From: Sphingobacterium spiritivorum
GTDB lineage: Bacteria; Bacteroidota; Bacteroidia; Sphingobacteriales; Sphingobacteriaceae
Direction of reading: 5' to 3'
NCBI RefSeq assembly: GCF_016724845.1
Contig: NZ_CP068082.1
Span: 4,278,001-4,342,000, forward strand
Length of the DNA: 64,000 nt
The notes beneath the pieces are model-generated. The model searched no databases, was not told the origin of the DNA, and saw nothing but the letters and a program-made list of their open reading frames with translations. The position numbers and the translations under genes are program-made. This document shows positions 1 to 9,545 of this stretch, piece after piece; within the stretch, counting starts at the first letter, position 1; every line of letters starts with the position of its first letter.

Positions 1-1102
1 CAGATGTACCGCCTATAATTGTTCCTACACGGACATCCCGGTATAAACGGGATATTTTATAGTCTTCAGTAAAACCATATCCGCCAAAGAGCTGTAAACA
101 TTCATGAACGATCTTAATGGCCAGTTCGCTGGACTGTAGTTTAGCTATAGAGCATTCCTGAACAGCATAATCTCCGCGTTGCTGAAGGTCACAGCAATGG
201 TATACGAATGCTTTTGTAGTGGCTATATCTGCGACCATCTGTGCTATACGATGTCTTAATACCTGAAAATCCATCAGTTTCTTTCCAAACGCTTCCCTTT
301 TGTCTATGTATGCCAGGGTATACTGTAATGCGGAGTCCGCAGTGGATATACTTTGAATGGCAGCCGTAAGGCGCTCCAATTGCAGTCCGCCCATCAGATA
401 ACCGAATCCGGCGCCTTCTTCACCGATCAGATGAGATACGGGGACTTTAACCTGGTCAAATCCCAGTTCTGCAGTATCGGAAGCATGCCAGCCCATTTTA
501 TTTATTTTATGCGCACTGACTCCCGGCGTATTCCTGTCTATAAGTAACAGACTGATGCCTTTGCTTTTTTTGCTTGGATCTGTCTTGACTGCCGTAATAA
601 AAAAATCACCATAATAGCCATTTGTAATAAATGTCTTGGAGCCGTTGACAATATAATAATCGCCTTCCCTAACCGCAGTAGTCTTGATGTGCTGAATGTC
701 AGATCCGGCGCCGGGTTCTGTAATGGCAACAGCACTGACCAGATCTCCGGTTATAACGCCTGTTAAATAACGTTGTTTGAGTTCTTCAGAAGCATATTTC
801 AGGAGGTAAGGAGCCGACATATATTGAATGACCAGTGCGGATATCGTAAATCCTCCGGAATAACAATAGGAAAGCTCTTCGCAAAAAATCATGGAATAGT
901 AGAAATCCAGATCTAATCCACCATAAGCTTCCGGATAATTGAGCCCCAGAAAGCCCATATCACCCATTTTTTTCCAGATAGATTTGTCGATTTGATTGTC
1001 TTTTTCCCAACGGTCGATATGTGGTAAGATCTCCTTACGTATAAATGCCTGTAGCGTTTCGCGAAAGGTTTGATGCTCAGCTGTCAGTAGGGTGGCCTGC
1101 AT
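1..1102 (-). CDS. acyl-CoA dehydrogenase, C-terminus cut by the window edge
   Basis: FAD-dependent acyl-CoA dehydrogenase, which oxidises an acyl-CoA to its trans-2-enoyl-CoA in fatty-acid or branched-chain amino-acid breakdown. The gene starts at the ATG at 1102 and reads open to base 1, giving 367 residues; the last 10-20 residues lie outside the window. Visible hallmarks are the FAD/substrate signature around AITEPGAGSD, the middle beta domain motif INGSKTFITNG-like (here VNGSKTFITNG), the helix motif REAFGKKLMDFQ, and the C-terminal LFGGYGFTEDY. The loop near the end reads GGT rather than YEGT, and a Glu sits in LQLERL at about residue 243. In isovaleryl- and long-chain enzymes the catalytic Glu is at this alternative helix position, so that subtype is likely. 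The neighbouring thiolase, divergently encoded, fits a beta-oxidation setting. The exact substrate cannot be told. Confidence 0.93.
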   Translation of the reverse strand, partial: MQATLLTAEHQTFRETLQAFIRKEILPHIDRWEKDNQIDKSIWKKMGDMGFLGLNYPEAYGGLDLDFYYSMIFCEELSYCYSGGFTISALVIQYMSAPYLLKYASEELKQRYLTGVITGDLVSAVAITEPGAGSDIQHIKTTAVREGDYYIVNGSKTFITNGYYGDFFITAVKTDPSKKSKGISLLLIDRNTPGVSAHKINKMGWHASDTAELGFDQVKVPVSHLIGEEGAGFGYLMGGLQLERLTAAIQSISTADSALQYTLAYIDKREAFGKKLMDFQVLRHRIAQMVADIATTKAFVYHCCDLQQRGDYAVQECSIAKLQSSELAIKIVHECLQLFGGYGFTEDYKISRLYRDVRVGTIIGGTS

Positions 1103-1473
1103 ATAGTATAAATTTATTGGTTATGATAAGCCCTGAGAGGATTTGATTTTCCATTAGGGGCAAAGACGAATTTAAGGAAAAAGTGGGGCTTTCCGTTAAT
1201 TTTTACGATTTAATTTTTCCAGTTATCATTTATATAAGTATTCGTTTTATTTTCGTTATATTGTTACTTTATGAAAATATGGGCTTGTAATTCCGTATTG
1301 AATTCGTTCTTTTCATATCTTTACAAAATAAATGTAAGATGGGTATGTCTTCCTGATTATCCGTTTCCGGTTAAGTAAGCTGTATCAACAGGAAAAATAA
1401 GTATGACACTGTTTTGGTCTGCTATCAGACTCTGCATTTAGAGATTTTGTACCATTATAAACAAAAGATAAAC
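1103..1473. other. divergent intergenic region between acyl-CoA dehydrogenase and thiolase
   Basis: This stretch of about 370 bp is AT-rich and holds no convincing gene. It must carry the divergent promoters of the two fatty-acid genes. TATCTTTA at 1316-1323 differs by one base from the Bacteroidota -7 consensus TAnnTTTG and could drive the thiolase. No clear match was found for the minus-strand gene. An in-frame extension of the thiolase back to 1414 lies here but looks non-coding. Confidence 0.5.
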
Positions 1474-2652
1474 ATGAATAAAAAAGTATTTATAGTTGCG
1501 GCCAAGCGTACAGCTATCGGTAGTTTCGGAGGGGCACTTTCCACACTTTCCGCTACAGAACTGGGAGCTAAAGCTGTTTCCGCTGCTTTGGATCAATCCG
1601 GAATAGCTACTGAACATATAGATGAGCTGTTGATGGGATGTGTTCTGCAAGCTAACCTTGGGCAGGCTCCGGCACGTCAGGTGGCCAAAATCTCAGGTTT
1701 ACCGGATCAGGTTACTGTAACCACAATTAATAAAGTGTGCGCCAGTGGCATGAAAGCTGTATCTCTGGGTGCACAATCGATCCTATTGGGCGATGCCGAT
1801 GTCGTGCTGGCAGGAGGCATGGAAAGTATGAGTCAGACACCTTATTATGTTCCTGCAGCCCGGTGGGGTGCGAAGTATGGCAGTCAAAGTTTGGTAGACG
1901 GGGTGCAAAAAGATGGGCTAAGTGATGCATACACGCAGGATGCTATGGGCGTCTTCGGAGAATTATGTGCCGAAAAATATGCTATAGGACGCGAGGAGCA
2001 GGATGCGTATGCTATTGGTTCATATCAGCGTAGCAGAGAAGCATGGGAGACAGGAAAGTTTACCAATGAGGTCGTGCCGGTCGTGATTGCTACGCGTAAA
2101 GGAGAGCAGATCATAGCGCAGGATGAAGAGTTTTCACAGGTCAATTTTGATAAGATCCCTTCTTTGAAGCCTGCATTCAAAAAGGACGGAACGATTACAG
2201 CTGCCAATGCATCCACTATCAGTGATGGTGCAGCAGCTTTATTACTTGTGAGTGAGCAAAAAGTAAAGGAATGGGGACTTAGTCCATTGGCAGAGATCGT
2301 GGCGTATGCAGATGCCGAACAGGCTCCGGAATGGTTTACGACGACACCACGTATTGCAACTGAAAAAGTGCTGAAGAAAGCCGGTCTTGCAGTATCTGAT
2401 ATTGACTACTTTGAGTTTAATGAAGCTTTTTCTGTAGTAGCATTAGCAAATGCGAAGCTCTTAAATATTCCGGCTGAGAAAGTAAATATATATGGAGGAG
2501 CCGTATCATTGGGGCATCCACTGGGCTGTTCCGGTGCACGTATTCTGGTCACGTTGACAAGTGTATTGCAGCAGGAGCAAGGCCAATACGGGCTGGCTGC
2601 AATCTGTAACGGCGGTGGCGGGGCATCCGCAGTAATTATCAAAAGAGTTTAA
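1474..2652 (+). CDS. acetyl-CoA acetyltransferase (thiolase)
   Basis: Thiolase of 392 residues that condenses two acetyl-CoA to acetoacetyl-CoA or cleaves 3-ketoacyl-CoA. The nucleophilic cysteine is Cys89 in NKVCASGMKAV. The C-terminal catalytic signatures are present: FNEAF, GGAVSLGHPLGCSGAR with the active His, and CNGGGGASA with the second cysteine. Length and motif order match the biosynthetic/degradative thiolase II family. The start chosen is the ATG at 1474 (MNKKVFIVAAKRTAIG), because thiolases begin exactly here; the frame stays open upstream to 1414 but that extension is not conserved in character. It is transcribed away from the acyl-CoA dehydrogenase and ends at a strong terminator, so it is probably monocistronic. 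Biosynthetic and beta-oxidation thiolases are hard to separate by eye. Confidence 0.95.
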   Translation: MNKKVFIVAAKRTAIGSFGGALSTLSATELGAKAVSAALDQSGIATEHIDELLMGCVLQANLGQAPARQVAKISGLPDQVTVTTINKVCASGMKAVSLGAQSILLGDADVVLAGGMESMSQTPYYVPAARWGAKYGSQSLVDGVQKDGLSDAYTQDAMGVFGELCAEKYAIGREEQDAYAIGSYQRSREAWETGKFTNEVVPVVIATRKGEQIIAQDEEFSQVNFDKIPSLKPAFKKDGTITAANASTISDGAAALLLVSEQKVKEWGLSPLAEIVAYADAEQAPEWFTTTPRIATEKVLKKAGLAVSDIDYFEFNEAFSVVALANAKLLNIPAEKVNIYGGAVSLGHPLGCSGARILVTLTSVLQQEQGQYGLAAICNGGGGASAVIIKRV

Positions 2653-2731
2653 AATTCAGAATTATAAGGTATCTGAAGCAGAGATTTTTTTATACTAAAT
2701 AAAGGTTTGTAAATTTTATTATTAATTCAAT

Positions 2732-2766
2732 ACTCCTGAGACTAATCCGTTTCAGGAGTTTTTTTG
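2732..2766 (+). terminator. Rho-independent terminator after thiolase
   Basis: An 8-bp perfect stem (ACTCCTGA at 2732-2739 with TCAGGAGT at 2752-2759) is followed directly by a run of seven T. It lies 80 bp after the thiolase stop codon. Confidence 0.85.
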
Positions 2767-2852
2767 TTGTAACTTATGGTGTTTTATCTTTTTGGAAGTG
2801 ATTTTTATTCCTTGATTTTGAAATGTAGATGAACTTCCTCTTATTAAAAGTT

Positions 2853-2860
2853 TATTTTTG
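2853..2860 (+). promoter_or_regulatory. -7 promoter element for the MscS-like gene
   Basis: TATTTTTG fits the Bacteroidota -7 consensus TAnnTTTG. No TTG lies at the usual 17-23 nt upstream. Transcription would begin near 2866, which argues for translation starting at the ATG at 2881 and not at 2866. Confidence 0.45.
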
Positions 2861-2880
2861 TTCATATGGATAACAGAGCT

Positions 2881-5190
2881 ATGAAGAAATTATTGATTTT
2901 TCTTTCGTTTTTATTACATATCGGATCAGCTTATTCACAGGATTCGGTTTCCACATCCGCTACCGTTCCGGATTCGTTGTCTGATCATCTGGAAGCTTTA
3001 CGTACAGGAATGAAAAACCTGAATGTAGAATACATTACTAATATTCGGGCAAAGGAAATCGCTGTTGTGGTGTCCAAAATAGAGGATAATTATAAAAAGT
3101 ATGCAGGAATATCAGATAGCACTTCTCTGGATTCGCTACAAAAATGGCATCAGGATGCTGCGGCAGAAATAGTACGTCTGCGTTCTATGGAACATACCAT
3201 CAATAATTATAATCAGGGCCTGACCTCTACCCGGGATAAGTTCCATGAATTAAAAAGGAAATATGAAACAATCCTGTTGGCAAATCCGCTGATCAACAAT
3301 ACACTAAACCATTCGGAAAGAGAAGTAAGCGCAAAGATGGATTCTTTGCATACGATCGAATTGAAGATAAAAAAAATGATTTCCGAATCGCCCGCTATCA
3401 CCGCTGATATAAACGAGGCCATCACATCATATGGGGTATCCGATGAGTCTGAAACCATTAAAACCAAAAGTTCGCTTTGGCGTGCACATACGCAAGGAAT
3501 TACAAAAAACGATATCGTAAACAGTATCAAGCAAAACTATGCCAGTACCCGTTCTCTTAACTTGTATGTCAATCATACGGACTGGGGATCGCGGATATTG
3601 CTGATTGTGCTGACTTTAGCTTATATCTACTGGATTTTTAATATTGAATTTGTTTCCAGAAAGGCCGTTGGCGAACGTAAGCGCATAGCGATTACTAATC
3701 CCTGGAAGCTATTGCGCATCCTGGGCAAAGGAATCATATTTCTACTGACCCTGTTACCGTTGGTTAAATTTATCACGCCTACTTTTCTCATACAAGCCTC
3801 TCAGCTGGTGATAATGATTTTGTTCAGTTTGTTGTTGCTGGATAAGCTATCTAAGACACAACGTAAGATGCTGGCTTTTATATTCTTGTTTTACAGTCTG
3901 GTTGTGATTGCCAATCTCATTGTAAATGATGGATTATTCCTGAGAGGAGTATGTATTCTGTTTAATCTGATTGCGCTTGCACTGGTGATCTACACAAAGA
4001 AAAAGATCCGTAATCCGGAATCTCCGGGATATATCGGCACTTTTGTATATCTGCTGGTGATCGTCTTAAGTATTCTGGCTATTGTTTCCAACACACTGGG
4101 ATACGTCGATCTTGCACGGAGCTTTAGTGTAGCCTGTGCAGTAGCTTTTGCCCAGTCCTTCACCTTGCAGTTCTTTACAGAGATGATCAGACGCGATGTG
4201 CGGAATCAGTTTAAAAAAGATCGTATTCAAAACGGGTTTTGGAGTCGGTTTAATGAACAGCGTACAATCAAAGTCTTATCTGATATACTGAGACTGCTGT
4301 GTATTATTGTTGCCATAATAGTTTTTGCAAACAATCTGCAGTTTATAGAACGTCTGCTGAATTCAAGTGATCTGTTTTTTAATAAGGCCCGAAAGATTGG
4401 TAATCTGTCTTTTACCATAGGCAATATGGGCATAGCTGTATTACTATTGTTTGTCACCAATTGGCTTCAGAAAAATATCAGTCTGCTGATTTTAGGTGGT
4501 GAAAACGGTAAACTCAATAAAGATTACAATCAGAAGTTAACCCTGTTTCCATTGTTTCGTTTAGCCATTATTCTGATAGGGTTCTTCTTTGCAATCTCAG
4601 CGCTCGGAATGAGCCTGGACAAACTTACGGTAGTCATCGGGGCATTGAGTGTCGGTATAGGATTAGGAATGCAGAATATCATTAATAACTTCGTATCAGG
4701 AATAATTCTGGTCTTTGACAAGCCTTTCAGAGTAGGAGACCAGATCGAACTGGCCGATAAAAAGGGAAGAGTTAAAGAGATCGGTATCCGTGCCAGTGTG
4801 CTGCAAACCGGAGACGGAGCGGATGTGATTATCCCGAATGGAGATTTATTATCCGGAAGACTGGTCAACTGGACATTGTCTCAGGATTATAGCCGTACCA
4901 GTTTTACGATACAGGTAGACCGCCGGGTTGACCTTGCACAAGCGACAGCCTGGATTATTGAAGCAATGGAAAGAAGTACTTATTGTCTCAGGGACCTCGG
5001 CACCAATGTAAGTGTGCAGGATGTGAGTGAAGATATGATCTACCTCAATCTGGGCTGCTGGATCAATGCTGCTGCAAATGCAGGGCCTTTCAGAAATGAT
5101 GTACTCAAAGTCTTGTATCAAAAATTTGAGGAGCAAAAGCTTAATTTTTACAGCGTTTCAACTGCAAAAACGATCATTAATACAAAATAG
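2881..5190 (+). CDS. large MscS-family mechanosensitive ion channel
   Basis: Predicted small-conductance mechanosensitive channel that would open under membrane tension to release solutes during hypo-osmotic shock. From 2881 it has 769 residues, far longer than the 286-residue E. coli MscS and closer to the multi-domain MscK/YnaI-type relatives. It begins with a signal peptide (MKKLLIFLSFLLHIGSAYSQ), then a roughly 200-residue periplasmic, coiled-coil-prone region, then about ten hydrophobic segments. The pore-lining helix is recognisable as VGIGLGMQNIINNFVSG near residue 600, followed by the beta domain with DKPFRVGDQIEL, KGRVKEIGIRAS and VIIPNGDLLSGRLVNW. An in-frame ATG at 2866 exists, but the promoter element and signal peptide favour 2881. 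It appears to be a single gene. Confidence 0.9.
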   Translation: MKKLLIFLSFLLHIGSAYSQDSVSTSATVPDSLSDHLEALRTGMKNLNVEYITNIRAKEIAVVVSKIEDNYKKYAGISDSTSLDSLQKWHQDAAAEIVRLRSMEHTINNYNQGLTSTRDKFHELKRKYETILLANPLINNTLNHSEREVSAKMDSLHTIELKIKKMISESPAITADINEAITSYGVSDESETIKTKSSLWRAHTQGITKNDIVNSIKQNYASTRSLNLYVNHTDWGSRILLIVLTLAYIYWIFNIEFVSRKAVGERKRIAITNPWKLLRILGKGIIFLLTLLPLVKFITPTFLIQASQLVIMILFSLLLLDKLSKTQRKMLAFIFLFYSLVVIANLIVNDGLFLRGVCILFNLIALALVIYTKKKIRNPESPGYIGTFVYLLVIVLSILAIVSNTLGYVDLARSFSVACAVAFAQSFTLQFFTEMIRRDVRNQFKKDRIQNGFWSRFNEQRTIKVLSDILRLLCIIVAIIVFANNLQFIERLLNSSDLFFNKARKIGNLSFTIGNMGIAVLLLFVTNWLQKNISLLILGGENGKLNKDYNQKLTLFPLFRLAIILIGFFFAISALGMSLDKLTVVIGALSVGIGLGMQNIINNFVSGIILVFDKPFRVGDQIELADKKGRVKEIGIRASVLQTGDGADVIIPNGDLLSGRLVNWTLSQDYSRTSFTIQVDRRVDLAQATAWIIEAMERSTYCLRDLGTNVSVQDVSEDMIYLNLGCWINAAANAGPFRNDVLKVLYQKFEEQKLNFYSVSTAKTIINTK

Positions 5191-5402
5191 GGCTGAGAAG
5201 TTTAAACAGAGTGTGTTTAACATTTATGATAAAATAAATAACGGATATAGGTTCATCTGATGCGAATATAAAATACATTGACAGCAGTTGATAAAAATAT
5301 TGTTTATTTGAGTATTATTATGATGTGGATTTCTTTTTAGTGCTTTTAAGATGTTTAAAATAAGGAGTTTGCATTTTTTTATTCATATTTAATACAGATC
5401 TT

Positions 5403-6041
5403 ATGCTTGTCATTTTTGGTACAAAATCCGTAGGTAAAACAGTCAAATCCGGGGAGTTCGAATGTGTACGATGCAATACACATCGTTCCTATCAGTTGAA
5501 GCAAAATCAGAAGTTTTTTTCCTTATTCTTTATTCCGGTTATTCCTCTCGGAAAATTAGGAGATACTCTGGAATGTACCTTCTGTAAGACCGCCTATATT
5601 CCCTCTACGGTATTATCAGCTTCTGAGTATACTTCCTCAACGGCAGTAATAGACAGTCTGGAAGCTCCTTTGGCATCTGTAGGGAAGCGCTTAGGAAGTT
5701 ATCTTATAGATATGATCGTATTGACAATACTCAATTTTCCCTTGGCTTTTCTCGCCAAACATTTGCCAGACTATTTTGATAACAAATTTTATTTGTTGTT
5801 CTTCCCGTTATGGATACTCTATTTCTTCCTGATGGAATTACTTTTTAAGGGTACTGTTGGCAAGAAGGCACTATCAGTTATAGTTGTTTCCGATAGGGAA
5901 GGTCGCAAACTTTCTGTATTTCAGTATTTTGTAAGGAGCGTAGTCAAATGCATTCCGTTTCTTCCGATTATACTATTATTCAATGATAAACGAAAAGCTG
6001 CTCACGATCTGATCGCAGGCACTATTGTTGTTGAAAAATAG
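5403..6041 (+). CDS. zinc-ribbon plus RDD-domain membrane protein
   Basis: Integral membrane protein of 212 residues. The N-terminal third is a zinc ribbon with two CxxC pairs (CVRC at residues 21-24, CTFC at 58-61) flanking a short hydrophobic loop (FFIPVIPLG). The C-terminal part is an RDD domain: VGKRLGSYLIDMIVL opens the first membrane helix with the characteristic Arg and Asp, a second helix follows near residue 125, and GTVGKKALSVIVV with RKLSVFQYFVRSVVK is the typical RDD loop. RDD proteins are usually of unknown or transport-related function. It is the first of six plus-strand genes separated by 30 bp or less, ending at 10930. The function is not known. Confidence 0.85.
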   Translation: MLVIFGTKSVGKTVKSGEFECVRCNTHRSYQLKQNQKFFSLFFIPVIPLGKLGDTLECTFCKTAYIPSTVLSASEYTSSTAVIDSLEAPLASVGKRLGSYLIDMIVLTILNFPLAFLAKHLPDYFDNKFYLLFFPLWILYFFLMELLFKGTVGKKALSVIVVSDREGRKLSVFQYFVRSVVKCIPFLPIILLFNDKRKAAHDLIAGTIVVEK

Positions 6042-6071
6042 AAGCGAATAATAGTATTCGTCAACCTATAC

Positions 6072-7490
6072 ATGAAAAAACTCAATATTATACTCGTACT
6101 GTCCGTACTTATCCATACCTGTTTTGCGCAGCAGCAACAAAGACAGGTCAGACAACTCGACAGCATATTTTCTATGCTGAATGAGCAGAATCAGTTTAAC
6201 GGAACAGTACTTATAGCCGATAAAGGGAATATTCTCTTTGAGAAAGGCTATGGCTATCGTGATGAAACGACTAAAGCGTATAATAATCCGGAGACAATTT
6301 TTGAATTGGGATCTGCTTCCAAACAGTTTACGGCAGCGGCTATTGTACTGCTCAAAAGACAGGGGAAATTGCGTTATGAAGATTCGATAGAAAAATATCT
6401 TCCAGAACTTGGATTCTGGAATAAAGTTACCATTTATGATCTGCTTCGTCATACGAGTGGTCTGCCCGAATTTATGATCGATATGCCGAAGGAATGGGAT
6501 GCATCCCGCATAGCTACAAACGATGATCTGATCCGGTTTTATGCTGAGCGAAAGGATTCTTTGCAATTCAAACCTAAAAATCTGTATCGTTATAATAGTA
6601 CAGGTTTTGCTCTGCTCGCCAGTATTATTGAACGTGTATCCGGTAAGAAATATGCAGATTTTATGGCTGATCAGATTTTTAAGCCCTTAAAGATGAACAG
6701 CACATTCGTGTATAACAGCAGACTGCATCCGCGCGACATAAAAAATTATGCTACCGGTTATGTTTGGGCGCGCAACTCCTTTCGGAAAGTAGTACCGGAA
6801 GATACGTCCTACAATGATAAAAAGGTGTATTTTCTCGATGGTATTGTAGGTGCGAGTAAGATCAGTTCGAATGTAAAAGATATCTACAGCTGGTTTAAGG
6901 CATTGGAAGCCAATACACTGCTTACTAAACAGGAATTTGAGGAGATGACTGAGGTGACGCAGAATGCCTATGGTAAAAACATTCCCTATGGTCTCGGATT
7001 TGATCTGACAAAGGGAGAAAATAAATTCACCTATGGTAATGTCGGAAATTGGGGAGGTTATGTCGCACTTCTTTACCGGGATGTAGTCAAAGACAGAATG
7101 GTTATTGTGTTGGAAAATTTTAAACTGGGAACTTATCCTTTTAATAATATCACGCAGATACTGGAGAATCAGCCCCTGAAAACAGAATTCAAGAAGAAAG
7201 TACAACTTTCTGAAGCAGATATAAAAAAATATGTAGGCCTGTATATCGATAGCAGAGATCCGGATGAAGATTACAGGATAACATATGCAGACGGTCATCT
7301 GATCTATAATACTTCCAGATCCAAACTGGATTTGCGCTTTTTTCCTGTTTCAGAAAATGAGTTTCAGGGGATAAGACAAGGAGGCATGGACAGTGCGTTG
7401 AAATTTACGCTGCTGGATAACGGGAATATCAAATTGCAGATGTCTGAATATGGAGATGTAATGGGTACAGGAATCAAAGCAGTAGAATAA
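6072..7490 (+). CDS. exported serine beta-lactamase-like hydrolase with altered motifs
   Basis: Member of the class C beta-lactamase / D-alanyl-D-alanine peptidase-like serine hydrolases (Pfam Beta-lactamase), 472 residues, with a signal peptide ending near FAQ at residue 19. The catalytic SxxK is clear: Ser81-Ala-Ser-Lys84 in ELGSASKQFTAAA. The second motif, normally YxN, reads Tyr175-Asn-Ser177 in YRYNSTGF, and the third, normally HxG or KTG, reads Asn-Val-Gly in YGNVGNWGGY near residue 325. The nucleophile is kept but both supporting motifs deviate, so beta-lactam hydrolysis should not be assumed. An esterase or peptidase acting on cell-wall or small substrates is as likely. A C-terminal domain of about 100 residues follows the fold. 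It sits 30 bp after the RDD gene and 25 bp before the next. Confidence 0.87.
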   Translation: MKKLNIILVLSVLIHTCFAQQQQRQVRQLDSIFSMLNEQNQFNGTVLIADKGNILFEKGYGYRDETTKAYNNPETIFELGSASKQFTAAAIVLLKRQGKLRYEDSIEKYLPELGFWNKVTIYDLLRHTSGLPEFMIDMPKEWDASRIATNDDLIRFYAERKDSLQFKPKNLYRYNSTGFALLASIIERVSGKKYADFMADQIFKPLKMNSTFVYNSRLHPRDIKNYATGYVWARNSFRKVVPEDTSYNDKKVYFLDGIVGASKISSNVKDIYSWFKALEANTLLTKQEFEEMTEVTQNAYGKNIPYGLGFDLTKGENKFTYGNVGNWGGYVALLYRDVVKDRMVIVLENFKLGTYPFNNITQILENQPLKTEFKKKVQLSEADIKKYVGLYIDSRDPDEDYRITYADGHLIYNTSRSKLDLRFFPVSENEFQGIRQGGMDSALKFTLLDNGNIKLQMSEYGDVMGTGIKAVE

Positions 7491-7515
7491 ACAGCCGATT
7501 CAGTTTTTAAGTCTT

Positions 7516-8586
7516 ATGAAGAAACACATTATAATCATACTTATGGTACTATTTGCAACACAATTGTCCGCACAGCATCCAAACGATCCCAGATATAAAA
7601 AATATGAAGGACGATATGGGGGTAATGATGGCATTTGTCTCTTTGAAGATGGATATTTTTTGTTGTACGGCTATGCAACTGCTGTATTTGGCTCTTATTG
7701 TTTTGAGAAAGATTATCTGCTGTTTTATCCGGATAAGCCCGAATTGTTTCAGGTTTATGCCTATGAAAATAAAAGTATAGGTGACAGCGTTCGCATTAAT
7801 TTTACAGGTTTTGAAAACGGAGCTACTTTTGCACGATTTGATAAAGATAGTATACGAAGGGTTTTTAATGAAGAGGCAAATTGTTTTGATGCTCCGTTCG
7901 TATACAGTGGTCCGTTGCCTTTCCGGCAGCTTAGCCTTTCGCAGTGGTCCTCTGAGGAGGAGGGAGATCTACAAAACCCCAATATTTCCTGGTTGTATAC
8001 GATACCTTCCAATTACAACGATTTTATTTTTGTATACAATAAGCCTAAATCTGTGTATCAGGATTTTGCAGCTGTAATATCCGGGCAAGACGGAGAATTG
8101 TGTTTAAAGAAAGATGGATACCTGGATAGACAAGGATATCCGTGCAGGCTTAATATCAAAGAGGATAAGGAATGGCCGGAGATAGTAAAGTGGAAAGATC
8201 AATATTTCGAAAATAAAAATAAGGGTGATGCTGTATTTGCCAATAGGCATTACAACAGTTTTCCGGCTCCCGATTCCAATGTCTATAACTACGATACTAA
8301 TACCAATCAATATATCAGTAAGGACTACCTGGAAAATGAAGAATACTTCAAACAGAATGAATACAATGATGACCGCTTTCTGCGTAAGTACAACAAGCTC
8401 CAATCGAATACACAAGAACCATTTGATTACAAACAGCAGACTATAACTTCTGGAAGTATATTTTATACCACATGTGAAGAACCGGATAAATCTTATAAAT
8501 ACAAAGGGCTTAAAAAAGCTGATTCTGCTAATGACGGAGCTATCCCTGTAACAACGGTTCCCGTTCCTATGCCCCCAAATCAATAA
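7516..8586 (+). CDS. exported protein of unknown function
   Basis: Protein of 356 residues with a clear signal peptide (MKKHIIIILMVLFATQLSAQ). The mature part is rich in Tyr, Asp and Asn. The first 100 residues look like a small beta domain (YEGRYGGNDGICLFEDGYFLLYGY), and residues 260-310 are an acidic, Asn/Tyr-rich low-complexity stretch. No known family or catalytic motif is recognised. It lies 25 bp after the beta-lactamase-like gene and only 2 bp before the leucine-rich-repeat gene, so it is almost certainly co-transcribed and translated with them. The beginning resembles the lipocalin-like C-terminal domains that accompany some beta-lactamase-like proteins, but this is only an impression. 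Confidence 0.8.
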   Translation: MKKHIIIILMVLFATQLSAQHPNDPRYKKYEGRYGGNDGICLFEDGYFLLYGYATAVFGSYCFEKDYLLFYPDKPELFQVYAYENKSIGDSVRINFTGFENGATFARFDKDSIRRVFNEEANCFDAPFVYSGPLPFRQLSLSQWSSEEEGDLQNPNISWLYTIPSNYNDFIFVYNKPKSVYQDFAAVISGQDGELCLKKDGYLDRQGYPCRLNIKEDKEWPEIVKWKDQYFENKNKGDAVFANRHYNSFPAPDSNVYNYDTNTNQYISKDYLENEEYFKQNEYNDDRFLRKYNKLQSNTQEPFDYKQQTITSGSIFYTTCEEPDKSYKYKGLKKADSANDGAIPVTTVPVPMPPNQ

Positions 8587-8588
8587 TT

Positions 8589-9533
8589 ATGAAACAGTTA
8601 TTTAATCTGATCCTGATATGTTTATTGCCTGCCTATTCTATGGGGCAGGAGATAATGATGAGTCCTGCTATCTTCAATGAACTGAAATTAAAGCTCACAA
8701 ACGACTCGGTACTTTTCCTCAATAAGGCAACAGAAATAAATACATTTGATCTCGGTAAAATCAAATGTATAGAGATCACTGCGTTAAATAAACAAAGTCC
8801 GGCATTGGATAGTGATATTCTTGACAAGATATTTAATCATACACCCCATTTAGAGGAGCTTGTTCTGCACTCCAATCTTACAGGTCTGCCGGAGATATCA
8901 TCACCGGGCAAAAAATTACGTGTACTGGATCTTTCCAGAAATAATCTGGAGTTCATTCCTGAAGATATTGGTCAGTTGACTGCTCTTGAGATATTGAGAT
9001 GTGATTATAATGAACATTTAAAAGCGCTGCCTCAATCTATAACACAATTGTCTAAACTGCAGCTCTTATCTCTCTATGGAACAGGGTTTGAAGAATTTCC
9101 TGAAGAAATCTTTTCTTTGTCAACTTTGACAAAACTATATGTAACGGGTCATCCGCAGATCGGAACTCAGGTAAAAACACCTAAGAAGATAAATTCGATA
9201 CCGGATCAGTTTGCCAGACTCCCGGAACTGACGGATCTGAGTATACGATATACCAATATTTCTACTTTGCCTGCTTCTATAACAAAGCTGTTGAAACTTG
9301 AAGAATTATCATTGTCTGGCAATGCATTTAAGACATTTCCTGATCAACTAAAAGCAATGAAGGGATTAGTAATTGTAGACTTCGGAAATAATCCGGTAGA
9401 TCCTAAAACCTTTATCAATTCGCTGTACAATATGAAGTGGAGAGGCTTATTCTATCTACATGACCTGGGACTGGATAAAGCGCAGCAGGAAAAAATACAA
9501 ACCTTGTTATCTACTATAGATGTATATTACTAA
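8589..9533 (+). CDS. exported leucine-rich-repeat protein
   Basis: A 314-residue protein with an N-terminal signal peptide (MKQLFNLILICLLPAYSMGQ) followed by about seven leucine-rich repeats. Examples are LRVLDLSRNNLEFIPEDIG, LEILRCDYNEHLKALPQSI, LQLLSLYGTGFEEFPEEIF, LTDLSIRYTNISTLPASI and LEELSLSGNAFKTFPDQL. The LxxLxLxxN and LPxx periodicity of about 23 residues is that of bacterial LRR proteins that bind proteins or surface ligands. No enzymatic domain is attached. It begins 2 bp after the previous gene and ends 12 bp before the WG-repeat gene, so it is part of the operon. The partner is unknown. Confidence 0.88.
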   Translation: MKQLFNLILICLLPAYSMGQEIMMSPAIFNELKLKLTNDSVLFLNKATEINTFDLGKIKCIEITALNKQSPALDSDILDKIFNHTPHLEELVLHSNLTGLPEISSPGKKLRVLDLSRNNLEFIPEDIGQLTALEILRCDYNEHLKALPQSITQLSKLQLLSLYGTGFEEFPEEIFSLSTLTKLYVTGHPQIGTQVKTPKKINSIPDQFARLPELTDLSIRYTNISTLPASITKLLKLEELSLSGNAFKTFPDQLKAMKGLVIVDFGNNPVDPKTFINSLYNMKWRGLFYLHDLGLDKAQQEKIQTLLSTIDVYY

Positions 9534-9545
9534 ACTGCTTTAATC

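Noticed and set aside
5403-7490. Antibiotic-resistance beta-lactamase
   Set aside because: Only the SxxK motif is canonical; the second and third motifs deviate, so resistance function is not supported.
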